From Spirochaetes bacterium GWE1_32_154 (GTDB taxonomy: Bacteria > Spirochaetota > GWE2-31-10), in NCBI GenBank assembly GCA_001829315.1, contig MIAY01000025.1:62928-126927 (forward strand): a stretch of 64,000 bases of DNA, in the 5' to 3' direction. The notes beneath the pieces are model-generated. The model ran no database searches and was not told the DNA's origin. It saw only the letters and a list, made by a program, of their open reading frames with translations. The position numbers and the translations under genes were made by a program. Of the stretch, positions 16,248-25,474 are shown piece after piece (within the stretch, counting starts at the first letter, position 1; every line of letters starts with the position of its first letter).

Positions 16248-18677
16248 ATGGATAATAGAATATTTCATATTGATAGAGATTGTTTTCTTATTTTTGCAGA
16301 AGAGTTATCATCAAGAAAAGAACGGTTTTTACGAATCGGGAATACTCATTCAATTGATGAGCTTAATGAGAAATTAACATTTATTGATTTAATCACGCCT
16401 GTTTTACCCGGTTCTACTGCAATTGCGTTAGATCAGCTCTCAGGTTTTCATAAATGTATGGGTTTAAAAAAAAATATTGATGATTATATAAATATGCTTA
16501 TTGCATATAAAAATGATATTTCAAGTATTTCTATTGTTTATGCTGACAGACCTTCTTCTGAGAAAGAGTTATCCGAGAAAGAGTTTATTAATCAAATCAA
16601 AAATGATGATATTAAAACAAGACATACTTTTGCTTCATTTTATTCAGATGGCAATATTAAAATATTTAATAAAGAAGGTGTTTTTTTTGATTTGGCAAAA
16701 GCTGTTTCTGAATCATATTCAATAAAAAAAGAAATTATTGATATGTACAATGCCAATTTGAAACGGTTTCAATATACTGATAAAACCGGATTTATTATTT
16801 CAGGCGGTTCCTTATTTTTATTTGCTGATACTAAATACCATTGTATTACGTCAGCCGGTAATTGGGTTAAAGACGCAACTGTAGTCGGTATAAATCCTTT
16901 TGAAATTGATACATTATTAATTACTAATCCGATTGTGCCGGGGTATGGCTGGTTTGAGGTTTTTTATGAAAAATGGAAGGCTGGTAACAGACTCAAAGTC
17001 GTTTCACGTTCAAATAATTATACCAATAATTCGCTGGTATATTTTGTTAACCCTTCAAAAAGAACATTTCTATATGAAAGTGAAAAATGTAATATTCAAT
17101 ATCAAAGTAACCGTTTACGAATTCTACTTGGCAATTGTAAACTTATAATCAAAGATGATCAGTTGAATTTTATAAAAGGTTCAATAATTGATTTTGTTAT
17201 GGCCGTTAATTCACAAAAAGTGAAAAGTCATTTTATAATCGATGATTTTGCTTTCGGTGCATTTTCTGTTTTAACATATAGCCCGGTTTTCCTTGAAAGC
17301 CGGCCGGTTGATAACTCAGTGATTAAAAATTCAGCGATTTTTAATACAATACCAAAACATATTGAAGATATAATCAAAAATGATAGTGAGTATGACAGCA
17401 GATTTATTATCCCGTTAGAAAATATTGGTTCACTTCAATTATCTGTTATCGGAGAATCTATACGGAGAATTGTTGCTGACGGAAATGGGAAAAGAAAAGA
17501 CATTTCATTATGTTATAAAAACCTGTTAAAGAACGTAAATGGTTTATATTTCAGGAATAATGGTGTTTCGTTGAATCAATGTATGTATGAGGAAAATCAG
17601 TTAATTATTATGAGAGATTCCTTTTTTCTAACAGGTGCCGAAAAATATACAACGATTGACGATGTTTTTACAGATTTTTCTTCCCCAACTGATAGTTTGC
17701 ACTATGAAGAGACTTTTGAGAAAATCAAAGAGTTTAATATTTCAAAACGGAAGAAAAATTATCAGAATGATATAGAACATATAGAAAATGTTTTACATGC
17801 AACACATTTTTATACAAAAGAAATTGAACGGTTAAAACAATTTATTTCTGAACTTGAACTTCTTGATAGACAAATGGAACATCACGGGATACCTTTTGAT
17901 GCACCGTATTCAACGTTACATACGATAAATCATGAGAAACAAACGTATCAAACTGATGAACCGTCATTAGTTCACGATGGTTTTAATGCAAAAGAATTGT
18001 TTGGTGATATAGCAAAAGAGAAAAATACCATTGTATTTAAGGTTATTTCACGAATTTCAGGATTTTTGCTTATTTTGCTCCTTGTTCTTCTTTTACTTTT
18101 TGCCGGTATGCGGTATATTCCTTTTTCAAAAATCACTCATGTATTTAAACAATTCGGTACGGTTAAAGATAATATTTCAAATAAGTCGATTAGTAAAATC
18201 AAAAAATTGAAACCGGTAAATACTATCGGGAAAAGAAGTATTTACTATAGTTTTTACATGACCTATAAAGACAGGATTGATATTACCAATAAAATAGCAA
18301 TAGCGAATGGTTATAGAAGGTTGTTGTTTCCTTTTGAAATCAATCATTCATACGGAAAGAGCCCTGACTGGATATATCCGGGAAATGTGCTAGTGATGCC
18401 TGATCAGAAAAGAGTTGTTGTAAAAGAAGGCGATGTTTTATGGCGAATCTGTGAAACCTATTTATATGAGCAGATGAATAGGGATGAAAAAATAATTGTT
18501 GATACGATTAAAAAAGTTGAAAAAAAAGAACTTGAGGTTGCCGAAGCACGGATTATTTTTATGCAGATTAATAGTAACTCTGACTCCGAGATGTTAAGAG
18601 CTTTTTCAGCGTTAATTATGATACAGGATAATCTTTCAGATTGGGTTTATATCGATAATCGTTTTAAAAAATTCTAA
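16248..18677 (+). CDS. large single-pass membrane protein with LysM-like C-terminus
   Basis: 809 residues without a signal peptide. One strong membrane segment occurs near residues 603-623 (GFLLILLLVLLLLFAGMRYI). The roughly 600 residues before it should be cytoplasmic by the signal-anchor rule. Within them, residues 505-545 look coiled-coil (HIENVLHATHFYTKEIERLK). The tail after the helix contains VVVKEGDVLWRICETYLYEQ near residue 723, which fits the start of a LysM peptidoglycan-binding motif. The N-terminal domain (PVLPGSTAIALDQL, GINPFEIDTLLITNPIVPGY) is not one I recognise. AGGGAT precedes ATG. The last 14 bases overlap the end of the convergent TPR gene. Confidence 0.65.
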   Translation: MDNRIFHIDRDCFLIFAEELSSRKERFLRIGNTHSIDELNEKLTFIDLITPVLPGSTAIALDQLSGFHKCMGLKKNIDDYINMLIAYKNDISSISIVYADRPSSEKELSEKEFINQIKNDDIKTRHTFASFYSDGNIKIFNKEGVFFDLAKAVSESYSIKKEIIDMYNANLKRFQYTDKTGFIISGGSLFLFADTKYHCITSAGNWVKDATVVGINPFEIDTLLITNPIVPGYGWFEVFYEKWKAGNRLKVVSRSNNYTNNSLVYFVNPSKRTFLYESEKCNIQYQSNRLRILLGNCKLIIKDDQLNFIKGSIIDFVMAVNSQKVKSHFIIDDFAFGAFSVLTYSPVFLESRPVDNSVIKNSAIFNTIPKHIEDIIKNDSEYDSRFIIPLENIGSLQLSVIGESIRRIVADGNGKRKDISLCYKNLLKNVNGLYFRNNGVSLNQCMYEENQLIIMRDSFFLTGAEKYTTIDDVFTDFSSPTDSLHYEETFEKIKEFNISKRKKNYQNDIEHIENVLHATHFYTKEIERLKQFISELELLDRQMEHHGIPFDAPYSTLHTINHEKQTYQTDEPSLVHDGFNAKELFGDIAKEKNTIVFKVISRISGFLLILLLVLLLLFAGMRYIPFSKITHVFKQFGTVKDNISNKSISKIKKLKPVNTIGKRSIYYSFYMTYKDRIDITNKIAIANGYRRLLFPFEINHSYGKSPDWIYPGNVLVMPDQKRVVVKEGDVLWRICETYLYEQMNRDEKIIVDTIKKVEKKELEVAEARIIFMQINSNSDSEMLRAFSALIMIQDNLSDWVYIDNRFKKF

Positions 18678-20718
18678 TACCGAGGTCAACTCGTTTTAAA
18701 TGAGTTGTGTCTAAATCTATATGTCGTTTACAATATTGTTTTGTACTCGGGCTGTCAGGAAATCCGTTTATCAGGTGTTTTTCAGTTTTTTTGAGTTCAT
18801 TAATAGCAAATTTTCTTTTTAAACATAATGCAAGAAGAGTTAAAAGCGGAGCGTTTTTACCATTTTTCCGTATTTCATTTGATACAAACTCAATAGTTTT
18901 TTCCGTTTTTCCATCATAATATAAAAGTGTATAACTCATCATTCGTAAATACGGGTGAAGTTGAGTTCGTTTTTCGCTTTTTACTGCATATTTTTTAATT
19001 GATTCTAAAGACAGTTCGTAACGTGAAAGGTTGACGTAGATGACTGCTTTGTATAATTCCACCCGGTGAAAATCAGGATTGGATTTTTCTATTAACCCGC
19101 ATATTTTTAAGGCTTTATGGATTTTCTTCCTTTTATAAAATACGATAAGCAATTTATATAATGCCGGTAAATAAAGCGGATTTAATGAGAGTGATTGGGT
19201 GAGATGAAAAATGCTTTCTTTTTGGTGACCAAGTAAAAGATGTGCCTGACTGAGTAAAAAAGATGTGGTATGATTTTTCTCTGATTTTGTTAAAATTGCT
19301 ATTGCTTTGTTAAAGTTTCCTGTTCTGATAAGAAAATATCCGTAATAATATACAATGGTGGAATTATGAGGTTGTTTTTCATAAATTTTACTTAAATAAT
19401 AAACAGCTTGATTTTTCATTTCTTTTTGAATAAATAAATCAACTAAGGAATTAATCGTATGTGGATCATCACTTATTTTATTATACAGTGTATAATAATA
19501 ATGTGTTGCAAGGTCTATATCCGGTTGAATATCTTTGTAATAACGACCTGTAGCTTCTAAAAACAGTGTATTTTCACCGAATATTTTCGATAAGTGAGTA
19601 AATTGAGCCTCGAAATTTTTAATTTTATTTGAAAATATTGCAGCATAATAATGCAATAACAATGTTTTGTTATCAAAAATTCCATATTCTATAAACTTTT
19701 CAGATCGGGCATACGCTTCAGAAATTGTATTGGATTCAATAAGCAATAATAAATAACTATTATTTATTAAAATGTTTTTATCAGTAATTCTATAAATAAG
19801 TTGAAATGCTTTTAATGCTTTTTCAGGTTCCCCGATTGAATTACGGGCAATTGCAACAAGATAGAGAAGCATTTCATCGTAATAGTTTTTTTTGTATAAT
19901 TGTAATAGTATTGGAATTGCTTCTTTGTATTTTTTGTTTCTTATTAATGCATAAGCGAAAATATTTGAAAATTGTTCATTTGAGTGAGAAGTTGTTATCG
20001 TATTTGATGACAGTAATTTTTCAAGTTTTTCAGTTTGATCTGTTTTATTATATAAATATGACAATGAAAGCTCTATTACTTCGGTTTTGTAATAATTTTT
20101 CAATTTTTCAAAAATATCTATAGCACTGTAATATTTTTTTAATTCAATATAAATTGATCCAATTTGAAACAATGATTGATACATAGCAGGATTAACTTTC
20201 AGTGATTTTTCAAACAGTTCAATTGATTCTTCATGTTGTCCGTTTGAAAATAAATTGATACCAATGTTATATAAAACTGCTGAAAAAAGATTGATAAATT
20301 GTTTTTTATTTCTTAAATCGCCAGGTGTTTGGTCAAGATGCTGGTTAGCTTTTTTATAGTGACCCAGATGAAAATATGATAACGCAATAAACATATGTGC
20401 TGATGGCATAGAATGTGTAATGCGCTCTAATATTTGAATTGATTCTGAATACCTTTTTGTAAATAATAAGGTTCTTCCGTAATAGTAGGATGTTAATTCA
20501 TGGTCAGTCAGATTGGTATGAGCAATTGTAAAAAAATTATGAGCTATTGAATAATTTTTTTTAATAAAATGAATTCTGCCCAGATAATAATATGCAATCG
20601 AAGCGTCCGGGTTTTCCTGTAAGTATTGATTAAAAGCAATAAGAGACTCATCATATAATTTAGAATGAAATAAATTAATTGCATCTTTAATGTTTTTTTT
20701 CTTATTTTCTGATTTCAT
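18664..20718 (-). CDS. tetratricopeptide repeat protein
   Basis: 684 residues made almost wholly of TPR-like helix pairs. Clear units include PDASIAYYYLGRIHFIKKNY (near residue 36), HEESIELFEKSLKVNPAMYQ, and ESIFHLTQSLSLNPLYLPAL. There is no signal peptide or membrane segment, so it is probably a cytoplasmic scaffold. AAGGT precedes ATG. It converges on, and overlaps by 14 bp, the LysM-like membrane protein gene. Whether the two work together cannot be read from the sequence. Partner unknown. Confidence 0.85.
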   Translation of the reverse strand: MKSENKKKNIKDAINLFHSKLYDESLIAFNQYLQENPDASIAYYYLGRIHFIKKNYSIAHNFFTIAHTNLTDHELTSYYYGRTLLFTKRYSESIQILERITHSMPSAHMFIALSYFHLGHYKKANQHLDQTPGDLRNKKQFINLFSAVLYNIGINLFSNGQHEESIELFEKSLKVNPAMYQSLFQIGSIYIELKKYYSAIDIFEKLKNYYKTEVIELSLSYLYNKTDQTEKLEKLLSSNTITTSHSNEQFSNIFAYALIRNKKYKEAIPILLQLYKKNYYDEMLLYLVAIARNSIGEPEKALKAFQLIYRITDKNILINNSYLLLLIESNTISEAYARSEKFIEYGIFDNKTLLLHYYAAIFSNKIKNFEAQFTHLSKIFGENTLFLEATGRYYKDIQPDIDLATHYYYTLYNKISDDPHTINSLVDLFIQKEMKNQAVYYLSKIYEKQPHNSTIVYYYGYFLIRTGNFNKAIAILTKSEKNHTTSFLLSQAHLLLGHQKESIFHLTQSLSLNPLYLPALYKLLIVFYKRKKIHKALKICGLIEKSNPDFHRVELYKAVIYVNLSRYELSLESIKKYAVKSEKRTQLHPYLRMMSYTLLYYDGKTEKTIEFVSNEIRKNGKNAPLLTLLALCLKRKFAINELKKTEKHLINGFPDSPSTKQYCKRHIDLDTTHLKRVDLGIRIF

Positions 20719-20814
20719 TGGTGACCTTAATAAAATTATCGGAATAATAATTAATAAATTTTAAAAAATGTAGTATAAGTTTATTTGAAGTTTTAAAGTA
20801 ATTCGGAGAATAGT

Positions 20815-21087
20815 ATGTTTATAAGTGTTGTATATGATGTTGTATCAACAGATTCTAAGAAGAAAATTTCAGATGTTCTGAAGCAATTCGGATTAAAAAA
20901 AATAATGGATACTTTGTATGAAAGTTATGATTTTCCTGTCGGAAAACTTGGTAATTTAAAAAAAGATATTTCGAATGAGCTTGATATGGATGATAAACTC
21001 AGGATCTATCAGTATCCGCTGGAAAGTAAGTTTAAAGTAAGCTACATTGAGGAAAAAAAATGGAAGCGCCTTTCAGTTGAAATTTAA
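20815..21087 (+). CDS. orphan Cas2-like protein
   Basis: 90 residues, the size of a Cas2 subunit. The first strand MFISVVYDV ends in the Asp that Cas2 nucleases use. KKKISDVLKQFGLKKIMDTL matches the helix and the YG(L)-x-R/K-V/I-Q region, LYESYDF the following strand, and DDKLRIYQYPL the last ferredoxin-fold strand (DSVRIYPL in Cas2). CGGAGAA precedes ATG. No cas1, other cas genes or CRISPR array are present in the window. The gene is 14 bp upstream of a DUF3047 gene. Toxin-like VapD and other small ferredoxin-fold proteins are alternatives; I prefer Cas2-like. Confidence 0.7.
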   Translation: MFISVVYDVVSTDSKKKISDVLKQFGLKKIMDTLYESYDFPVGKLGNLKKDISNELDMDDKLRIYQYPLESKFKVSYIEEKKWKRLSVEI

Positions 21088-21101
21088 AAATTGAGGTTAT
21101 T

Positions 21102-21806
21102 ATGCGTTTTTTAATGTGTTTTTTATTAACTATCGTTTCGTTTACTCTTTATTCAAATGATACTGTATTGTTTTTTGAGGATTTTAATAATCTTGATTCC
21201 TGGAAATCAATAAAGTTACCTCTGGCTAAAAATCCTTCACAGTATTCAATTATTACTGATAATGATCAGCATTATTTAAAAGCATACAGTAAAAATGCAG
21301 CATCTTCATTGCAGTCACAGGTTGTTTTTAATGTGTATCAATATCCGGTCGTGAAATGGCGTTGGAAGATTGACAGGGTTCTTGATAAGGGTGATGTGAC
21401 AAAGAAAAATGGTGATGATTATCCGATAAGAATTTATATAAATTTTGTGTATAAAAAAGAAATGAATCATCCTGGTTTTGCTTTTAAGCATAATTTTGTG
21501 AAAGCAACGTATGGATTAGAGATTCCGCGGTATAGCCTCAATTATATCATTGAATCAAAAAATCAGAAGAAAGTATTTTATGATAACCCGTTTGACCCTG
21601 ATGACTCAAAAATTATTATTAAAAGGTCAAGTCAGGAGTCTGTTAGCATCTGGTTTGATGAGTCAATCAATATTGTAGAAGATTTTAAAAAAGCATTCGG
21701 TTTTGATCCACCGTTGGAAGCGTATGTTGCCATCATGTGTGATACGGATAATACCGGAGAAGAAGTTTCGGCGTATATCGATTATGTTGGTGTTTACAAA
21801 GAATAA
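21102..21806 (+). CDS. DUF3047 family exported protein
   Basis: 234 residues with a signal peptide (FLMCFLLTIVSFTLYS). The body matches the DUF3047 pattern: VLFFEDFNNLDSWKSI, AASSLQSQV, VVKWRWKIDRVLDKGDV and then NGDDYPIRIYINFVY, with a C-terminal EAYVAIMCDTDNTGEEVSAY. The overall beta-rich layout resembles a carbohydrate-binding-module fold, but no function is established for the family. It is probably periplasmic. AGGT precedes ATG. It lies between the Cas2-like gene and the outer-membrane barrel gene on the same strand. Confidence 0.78.
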   Translation: MRFLMCFLLTIVSFTLYSNDTVLFFEDFNNLDSWKSIKLPLAKNPSQYSIITDNDQHYLKAYSKNAASSLQSQVVFNVYQYPVVKWRWKIDRVLDKGDVTKKNGDDYPIRIYINFVYKKEMNHPGFAFKHNFVKATYGLEIPRYSLNYIIESKNQKKVFYDNPFDPDDSKIIIKRSSQESVSIWFDESINIVEDFKKAFGFDPPLEAYVAIMCDTDNTGEEVSAYIDYVGVYKE

Positions 21807-21896
21807 ATAATTGAATTATTTAGTTTTTAATGATAATACAGAGGTGCTTAATAATCACTGCATTTTTACTTTAAAAAGATTAAGGATAATCAGGTA

Positions 21897-23684
21897 ATGA
21901 AGAAAATTTCAATATTGATATTATTTTGTGTTTTTTCCTTTAAAATACATTCTATTGTAGCATATAATAATTATTTTGATCCCGGTCTGGTTGAAAAGAA
22001 TGGCGTTTTTGACCTTAATAAATACTTATTTGATAACTATATAATGGGTTTTGCAAGTCATGGACTAAGCGGAGCTGACGGTTCAACCGTGTATGATGAA
22101 GCCGGTGCAAAACTTCATTTACGATATGCACCTGATGAGTTAAAAGGGTTTTATTTTAATGCAGATTTATATATGAGTAAAATTACTGCCCAGAAACTAT
22201 CCGGTGATGCAGCTGACTGGTGGGGTGGGAATATGCCTTTTTTCGGAGAAACTTATTTCGGGTTTCAATCAAAAATATTTGATTTTTCATTCGGGTTTCA
22301 AAATCTGAAATCGTCAGATACAATATATCATAATGTAATGATAGACAGTTATTCCGGTGCATTTTTTTCGTACAAATCAAATCTTATGATAACTAAGTAT
22401 TTTGATTTTCAAGTAGCGTATAATTTTATCAGATTTCATCAGGGCCCGTGGTATAATGGTGATGTAAATTATGATTATACCTATATGAATGACCAATGGA
22501 AAGAACATAAAGATGACGCAACATATCCGGGGCTTTTTGAGCCTAAATATGGTAAGAGTTTATATTTTCATAAGATTAATATAAGACCTGCACCGTGGAT
22601 CAGATTTGGTCTTATGGAAACAGTCTTCTTTCTGGGCGAAAATATTAATCCTTATTTTGCCAATCCTGTGTTTTTATATTTTGCAATGGCAATGATTGAA
22701 CAGTCATTAGCACAAAAATATGGTTCTAATCAGGGCACAAATGCTTCCTCAATTATGCTTGGTTTTGATTTTAATATTGGCTTTGATGGCTGGAGATTGT
22801 ATGGTGAAATGATTGTTGATGATGCAAATGGTGAATACGTCACTTTTGATCAGCCAAACCATCCCGATAGAGTGGGCTTTGTTATAGGTGGAGAATTGCG
22901 GGGGTATTTATTTGATAAATACCTCTCTATACCGCGAAATCTTTCGTTTTTTATCAGTAATTTATTTGTTAATCTTGAGTTTGCCGTGGTTTCACGATAT
23001 ACGTATTCAAGAGATCATATGTTTTATTACGAATATGTGAGAGATGAATATCCATATACTTATTATCCTGCACATTTTAAAGATCAAGTTGATGCAGTAA
23101 CTGGTAATCTAATTTACCCGGAGTATGTAGAGTATACTGAGGCTCAAAGGAAACGAACAAATCGTGAAGGTAACTTTCTTGGATATATGTATGGTAATAA
23201 TGCCGATAGTTTTGATATTGCATTCGGCTGGAGAAATGATTTATTTAATGTTGATGATTCAACAGCCGGTTATATAGTTGACCGGTATTATGAAAGTCAG
23301 AAAAAGAAGTTTGAACACAACAGGTTATTTAAACTTCAATTTCATTATAGAAGATATCGGCTTGGTGAATATCGTGATGTTTCTGTTCCTTATTATCAGA
23401 ATCAACATTTTTTATATGATCTTGATCCTTTTACTGATTCAGATAATAATACAATTACAACTGATGATAAAACTAATTTAACAACCGGTTTTGTTGATAT
23501 AGTTGTTGAACAGGGTGATATTTTTGATATTAATCTGTATGCTGATATTGTAAGGTTTAACAGGTTTGTTCTTGGTGTTGAAGGGAAAGCAGAGTTTAAG
23601 TGGGTTACTGCGTATCCAAATTCGAGTTTACAGAAAACTGATTTTGTTGCTAAATTTGATATTGGTTTGATATTAGGTTTTTAA
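21897..23684 (+). CDS. large outer-membrane beta-barrel protein, possibly Wzi-like
   Basis: 595 residues with a signal peptide (ILILFCVFSFKIHS). The mature protein is rich in aromatic residues alternating with polar ones, typical of a barrel of roughly 16-18 strands, and ends in a hydrophobic Phe (FDIGLILGF). The central part (IRFGLMETVFFLGENINPYF, then ANPVFLYFAMAMIEQ, then SIMLGFDFNIGFDGWRLYGE) resembles capsule-assembly Wzi proteins, which have conserved NP and E positions. That family match is tentative. A porin or other surface barrel is the alternative. It is followed after one base by the PfkB kinase gene. Confidence 0.6.
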   Translation: MKKISILILFCVFSFKIHSIVAYNNYFDPGLVEKNGVFDLNKYLFDNYIMGFASHGLSGADGSTVYDEAGAKLHLRYAPDELKGFYFNADLYMSKITAQKLSGDAADWWGGNMPFFGETYFGFQSKIFDFSFGFQNLKSSDTIYHNVMIDSYSGAFFSYKSNLMITKYFDFQVAYNFIRFHQGPWYNGDVNYDYTYMNDQWKEHKDDATYPGLFEPKYGKSLYFHKINIRPAPWIRFGLMETVFFLGENINPYFANPVFLYFAMAMIEQSLAQKYGSNQGTNASSIMLGFDFNIGFDGWRLYGEMIVDDANGEYVTFDQPNHPDRVGFVIGGELRGYLFDKYLSIPRNLSFFISNLFVNLEFAVVSRYTYSRDHMFYYEYVRDEYPYTYYPAHFKDQVDAVTGNLIYPEYVEYTEAQRKRTNREGNFLGYMYGNNADSFDIAFGWRNDLFNVDDSTAGYIVDRYYESQKKKFEHNRLFKLQFHYRRYRLGEYRDVSVPYYQNQHFLYDLDPFTDSDNNTITTDDKTNLTTGFVDIVVEQGDIFDINLYADIVRFNRFVLGVEGKAEFKWVTAYPNSSLQKTDFVAKFDIGLILGF

Positions 23685-23685
23685 T

Positions 23686-24564
23686 ATGAATAATGTGGTG
23701 CTGTTAGCCGGTGATTTAACGCTGGATTTAGTGTTAAACGACAATCAATTTGATATCAGAGCCGGTGGTTCGATTTTAAATACATCTTCAGTATTAAAAA
23801 AACTTGGCCATGATATTGATATTTATTCGAGAGTGGGCAATGATATTCCCGGTCAGATATTATTGGATTATATGAAAAATAATCAAATTCCCATTAATCA
23901 TATAGTGACTGATACTCAATTTAGAACATCAGTAGCATTCTGCAAGTTGGACGCAGAGCATATTCCATACTATAATTTTTATAAAGACTCCACACCATTT
24001 TTGTTAAAAAATATTTCAATAAATACCAATGTTTCGTTATTTCATTTTGGCTCATCATTTGCATACAATGATTCATCTTTTCCTATAATACAGAAAATAA
24101 TCAAAGGTTGTAAAAAAATAAATACACCGATTTCGTATGATTTGAATTTGCGTTGTTCATTGCCGGATAGGTTACGAAGAAGAGTGTTATCAAATATACG
24201 AAAATCTGATTTTGTAAAGGGGGCAATTGAGGATTATTATTATTTATTTAAAAGAGAGAGTATTCAGGAAATTGTTTCTTTTCTCCGGTCATCAGGTGTT
24301 TTAACCGGCATTATTACTAAAGGGGATCAAGGTCTCGTGTTATTTAATTCAAATGAAATTGTTGACATCGGTATACAGAAAAAAGTTCAGAATGTCAGTA
24401 CTATAGGTTGTGGTGATGCATTTAATGCCGGTGTTATATCAGCTGTTTTAAGACAGGTGAAAGATAAAACAGAAATAAAAAAGATATATCAGGATATAGT
24501 TCAAATGAAGATGATAGCAGAATATGCTGTTAGTGTTGTCTTTTCTTATCTGTCAGGGCTTTAA
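23686..24564 (+). CDS. PfkB-family carbohydrate kinase
   Basis: 292 residues of the ribokinase fold. The first signature is AGGSILNTSSVLKKLG (near residue 26). The second is TIGCGDAFNAGVISAVL (near residue 243), containing the catalytic Asp and anion-hole GCGD. YSRVGNDIPGQILLDYM and GIITKGDQGLVLF fit the same family. It phosphorylates a sugar or nucleoside; the substrate is not evident. ATG comes one base after the barrel gene stop, so translation is likely coupled. Its last 35 bases overlap the convergent COG2426 gene. Confidence 0.88.
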   Translation: MNNVVLLAGDLTLDLVLNDNQFDIRAGGSILNTSSVLKKLGHDIDIYSRVGNDIPGQILLDYMKNNQIPINHIVTDTQFRTSVAFCKLDAEHIPYYNFYKDSTPFLLKNISINTNVSLFHFGSSFAYNDSSFPIIQKIIKGCKKINTPISYDLNLRCSLPDRLRRRVLSNIRKSDFVKGAIEDYYYLFKRESIQEIVSFLRSSGVLTGIITKGDQGLVLFNSNEIVDIGIQKKVQNVSTIGCGDAFNAGVISAVLRQVKDKTEIKKIYQDIVQMKMIAEYAVSVVFSYLSGL

Positions 24565-25360
24565 GCAGTGTGCCGATGGTAAGTAAAATCACACCACCAA
24601 CGAGTCCTTTCCAGCCAAGGAATGTGAAAAAAGAAACAATAATTGCAGACAGTATAACACCAAGAGAAATGTAAATTAACGATTCTTTCAGTTTTAATTT
24701 AAGCAGATAGGATAGTAAAGAGCCTGTCCATGCACCTGTAACAGGTAATGGTACTCCAACAAAAAACATAAGACCGAGTTCTTCATATTGCTTGATAGAT
24801 TCACTTTTCGCCATGGTTATGGAAAAGACTGTATCAATTATGTAGTTGAGAATTTTTACTTTTCTGAACAGTTTTTCAAGATATTTAAGAGCAATGAGAA
24901 TAAAAAAAACAGGAATTATATTTCCGATAATCGATATCAGTATTACTAAAAAAGGATTTAAATTGAAAAACAATATACCAACGGGTATAGCACCCCTTAA
25001 TTCGATAATTGGTATCATAGCAGTAATAAAAATGATTAGATATGGATTGATGCCAAGTATATCAAGTTTATAAAAAATTGTATCTTTTAATGAAACTTTG
25101 TATGTAGATTTTGCAAGGATTTGTTTTATTTTGCTTACATTATTTTCTGAGATGTTATTATGGACTATGCCGTATTTTGAGTCGGGAGCAGTATTGTAAA
25201 ATTGCAAAATAAATTCAATTTCTGATGTTGTGAGAGTTGATTGTGATTTTTCATTAAATAATATAGTATTAATAATATGAGGGAGCTCTTCTGAATACGA
25301 ATTAAATGTCAGGAAAAAGAAAAAGAAAAAGGATAGAATTGTTATTAGATATTTAATCAT
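24530..25360 (-). CDS. COG2426-type small multidrug export protein homologue
   Basis: About 276 residues from ATG 25360, which has GAGG upstream; two earlier in-frame starts (to 25390) lack this. A signal peptide and about 90 residues of soluble sequence precede the membrane domain. The domain is typical of the family: TAMIPIIELRGAIPVGILFF, GNIIPVFFILIALKYLEKLF, FVGVPLPVTGAWTGSL. Four to five membrane segments follow. The family is named for multidrug export, but evidence for that role is thin. The soluble N-terminal extension is an unusual addition. It overlaps the PfkB gene by 35 bp tail to tail. Confidence 0.82.
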   Translation of the reverse strand: MIKYLITILSFFFFFFLTFNSYSEELPHIINTILFNEKSQSTLTTSEIEFILQFYNTAPDSKYGIVHNNISENNVSKIKQILAKSTYKVSLKDTIFYKLDILGINPYLIIFITAMIPIIELRGAIPVGILFFNLNPFLVILISIIGNIIPVFFILIALKYLEKLFRKVKILNYIIDTVFSITMAKSESIKQYEELGLMFFVGVPLPVTGAWTGSLLSYLLKLKLKESLIYISLGVILSAIIVSFFTFLGWKGLVGGVILLTIGTLLKALTDKKRQH

Positions 25361-25474
25361 TATTAACCTCATTTCGTTATTAAATATCATTAATGAAATA
25401 ATAAATCAAATGAATTTGAAAGTCATTGAATAATATAGTAAAATGTAAACATGTCAGGTAGCGTGGTGGTAAAA

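Noticed and set aside
20719-20814. CRISPR repeats upstream of the Cas2-like gene
   Set aside because: The short AT-rich gap contains no repeated units.
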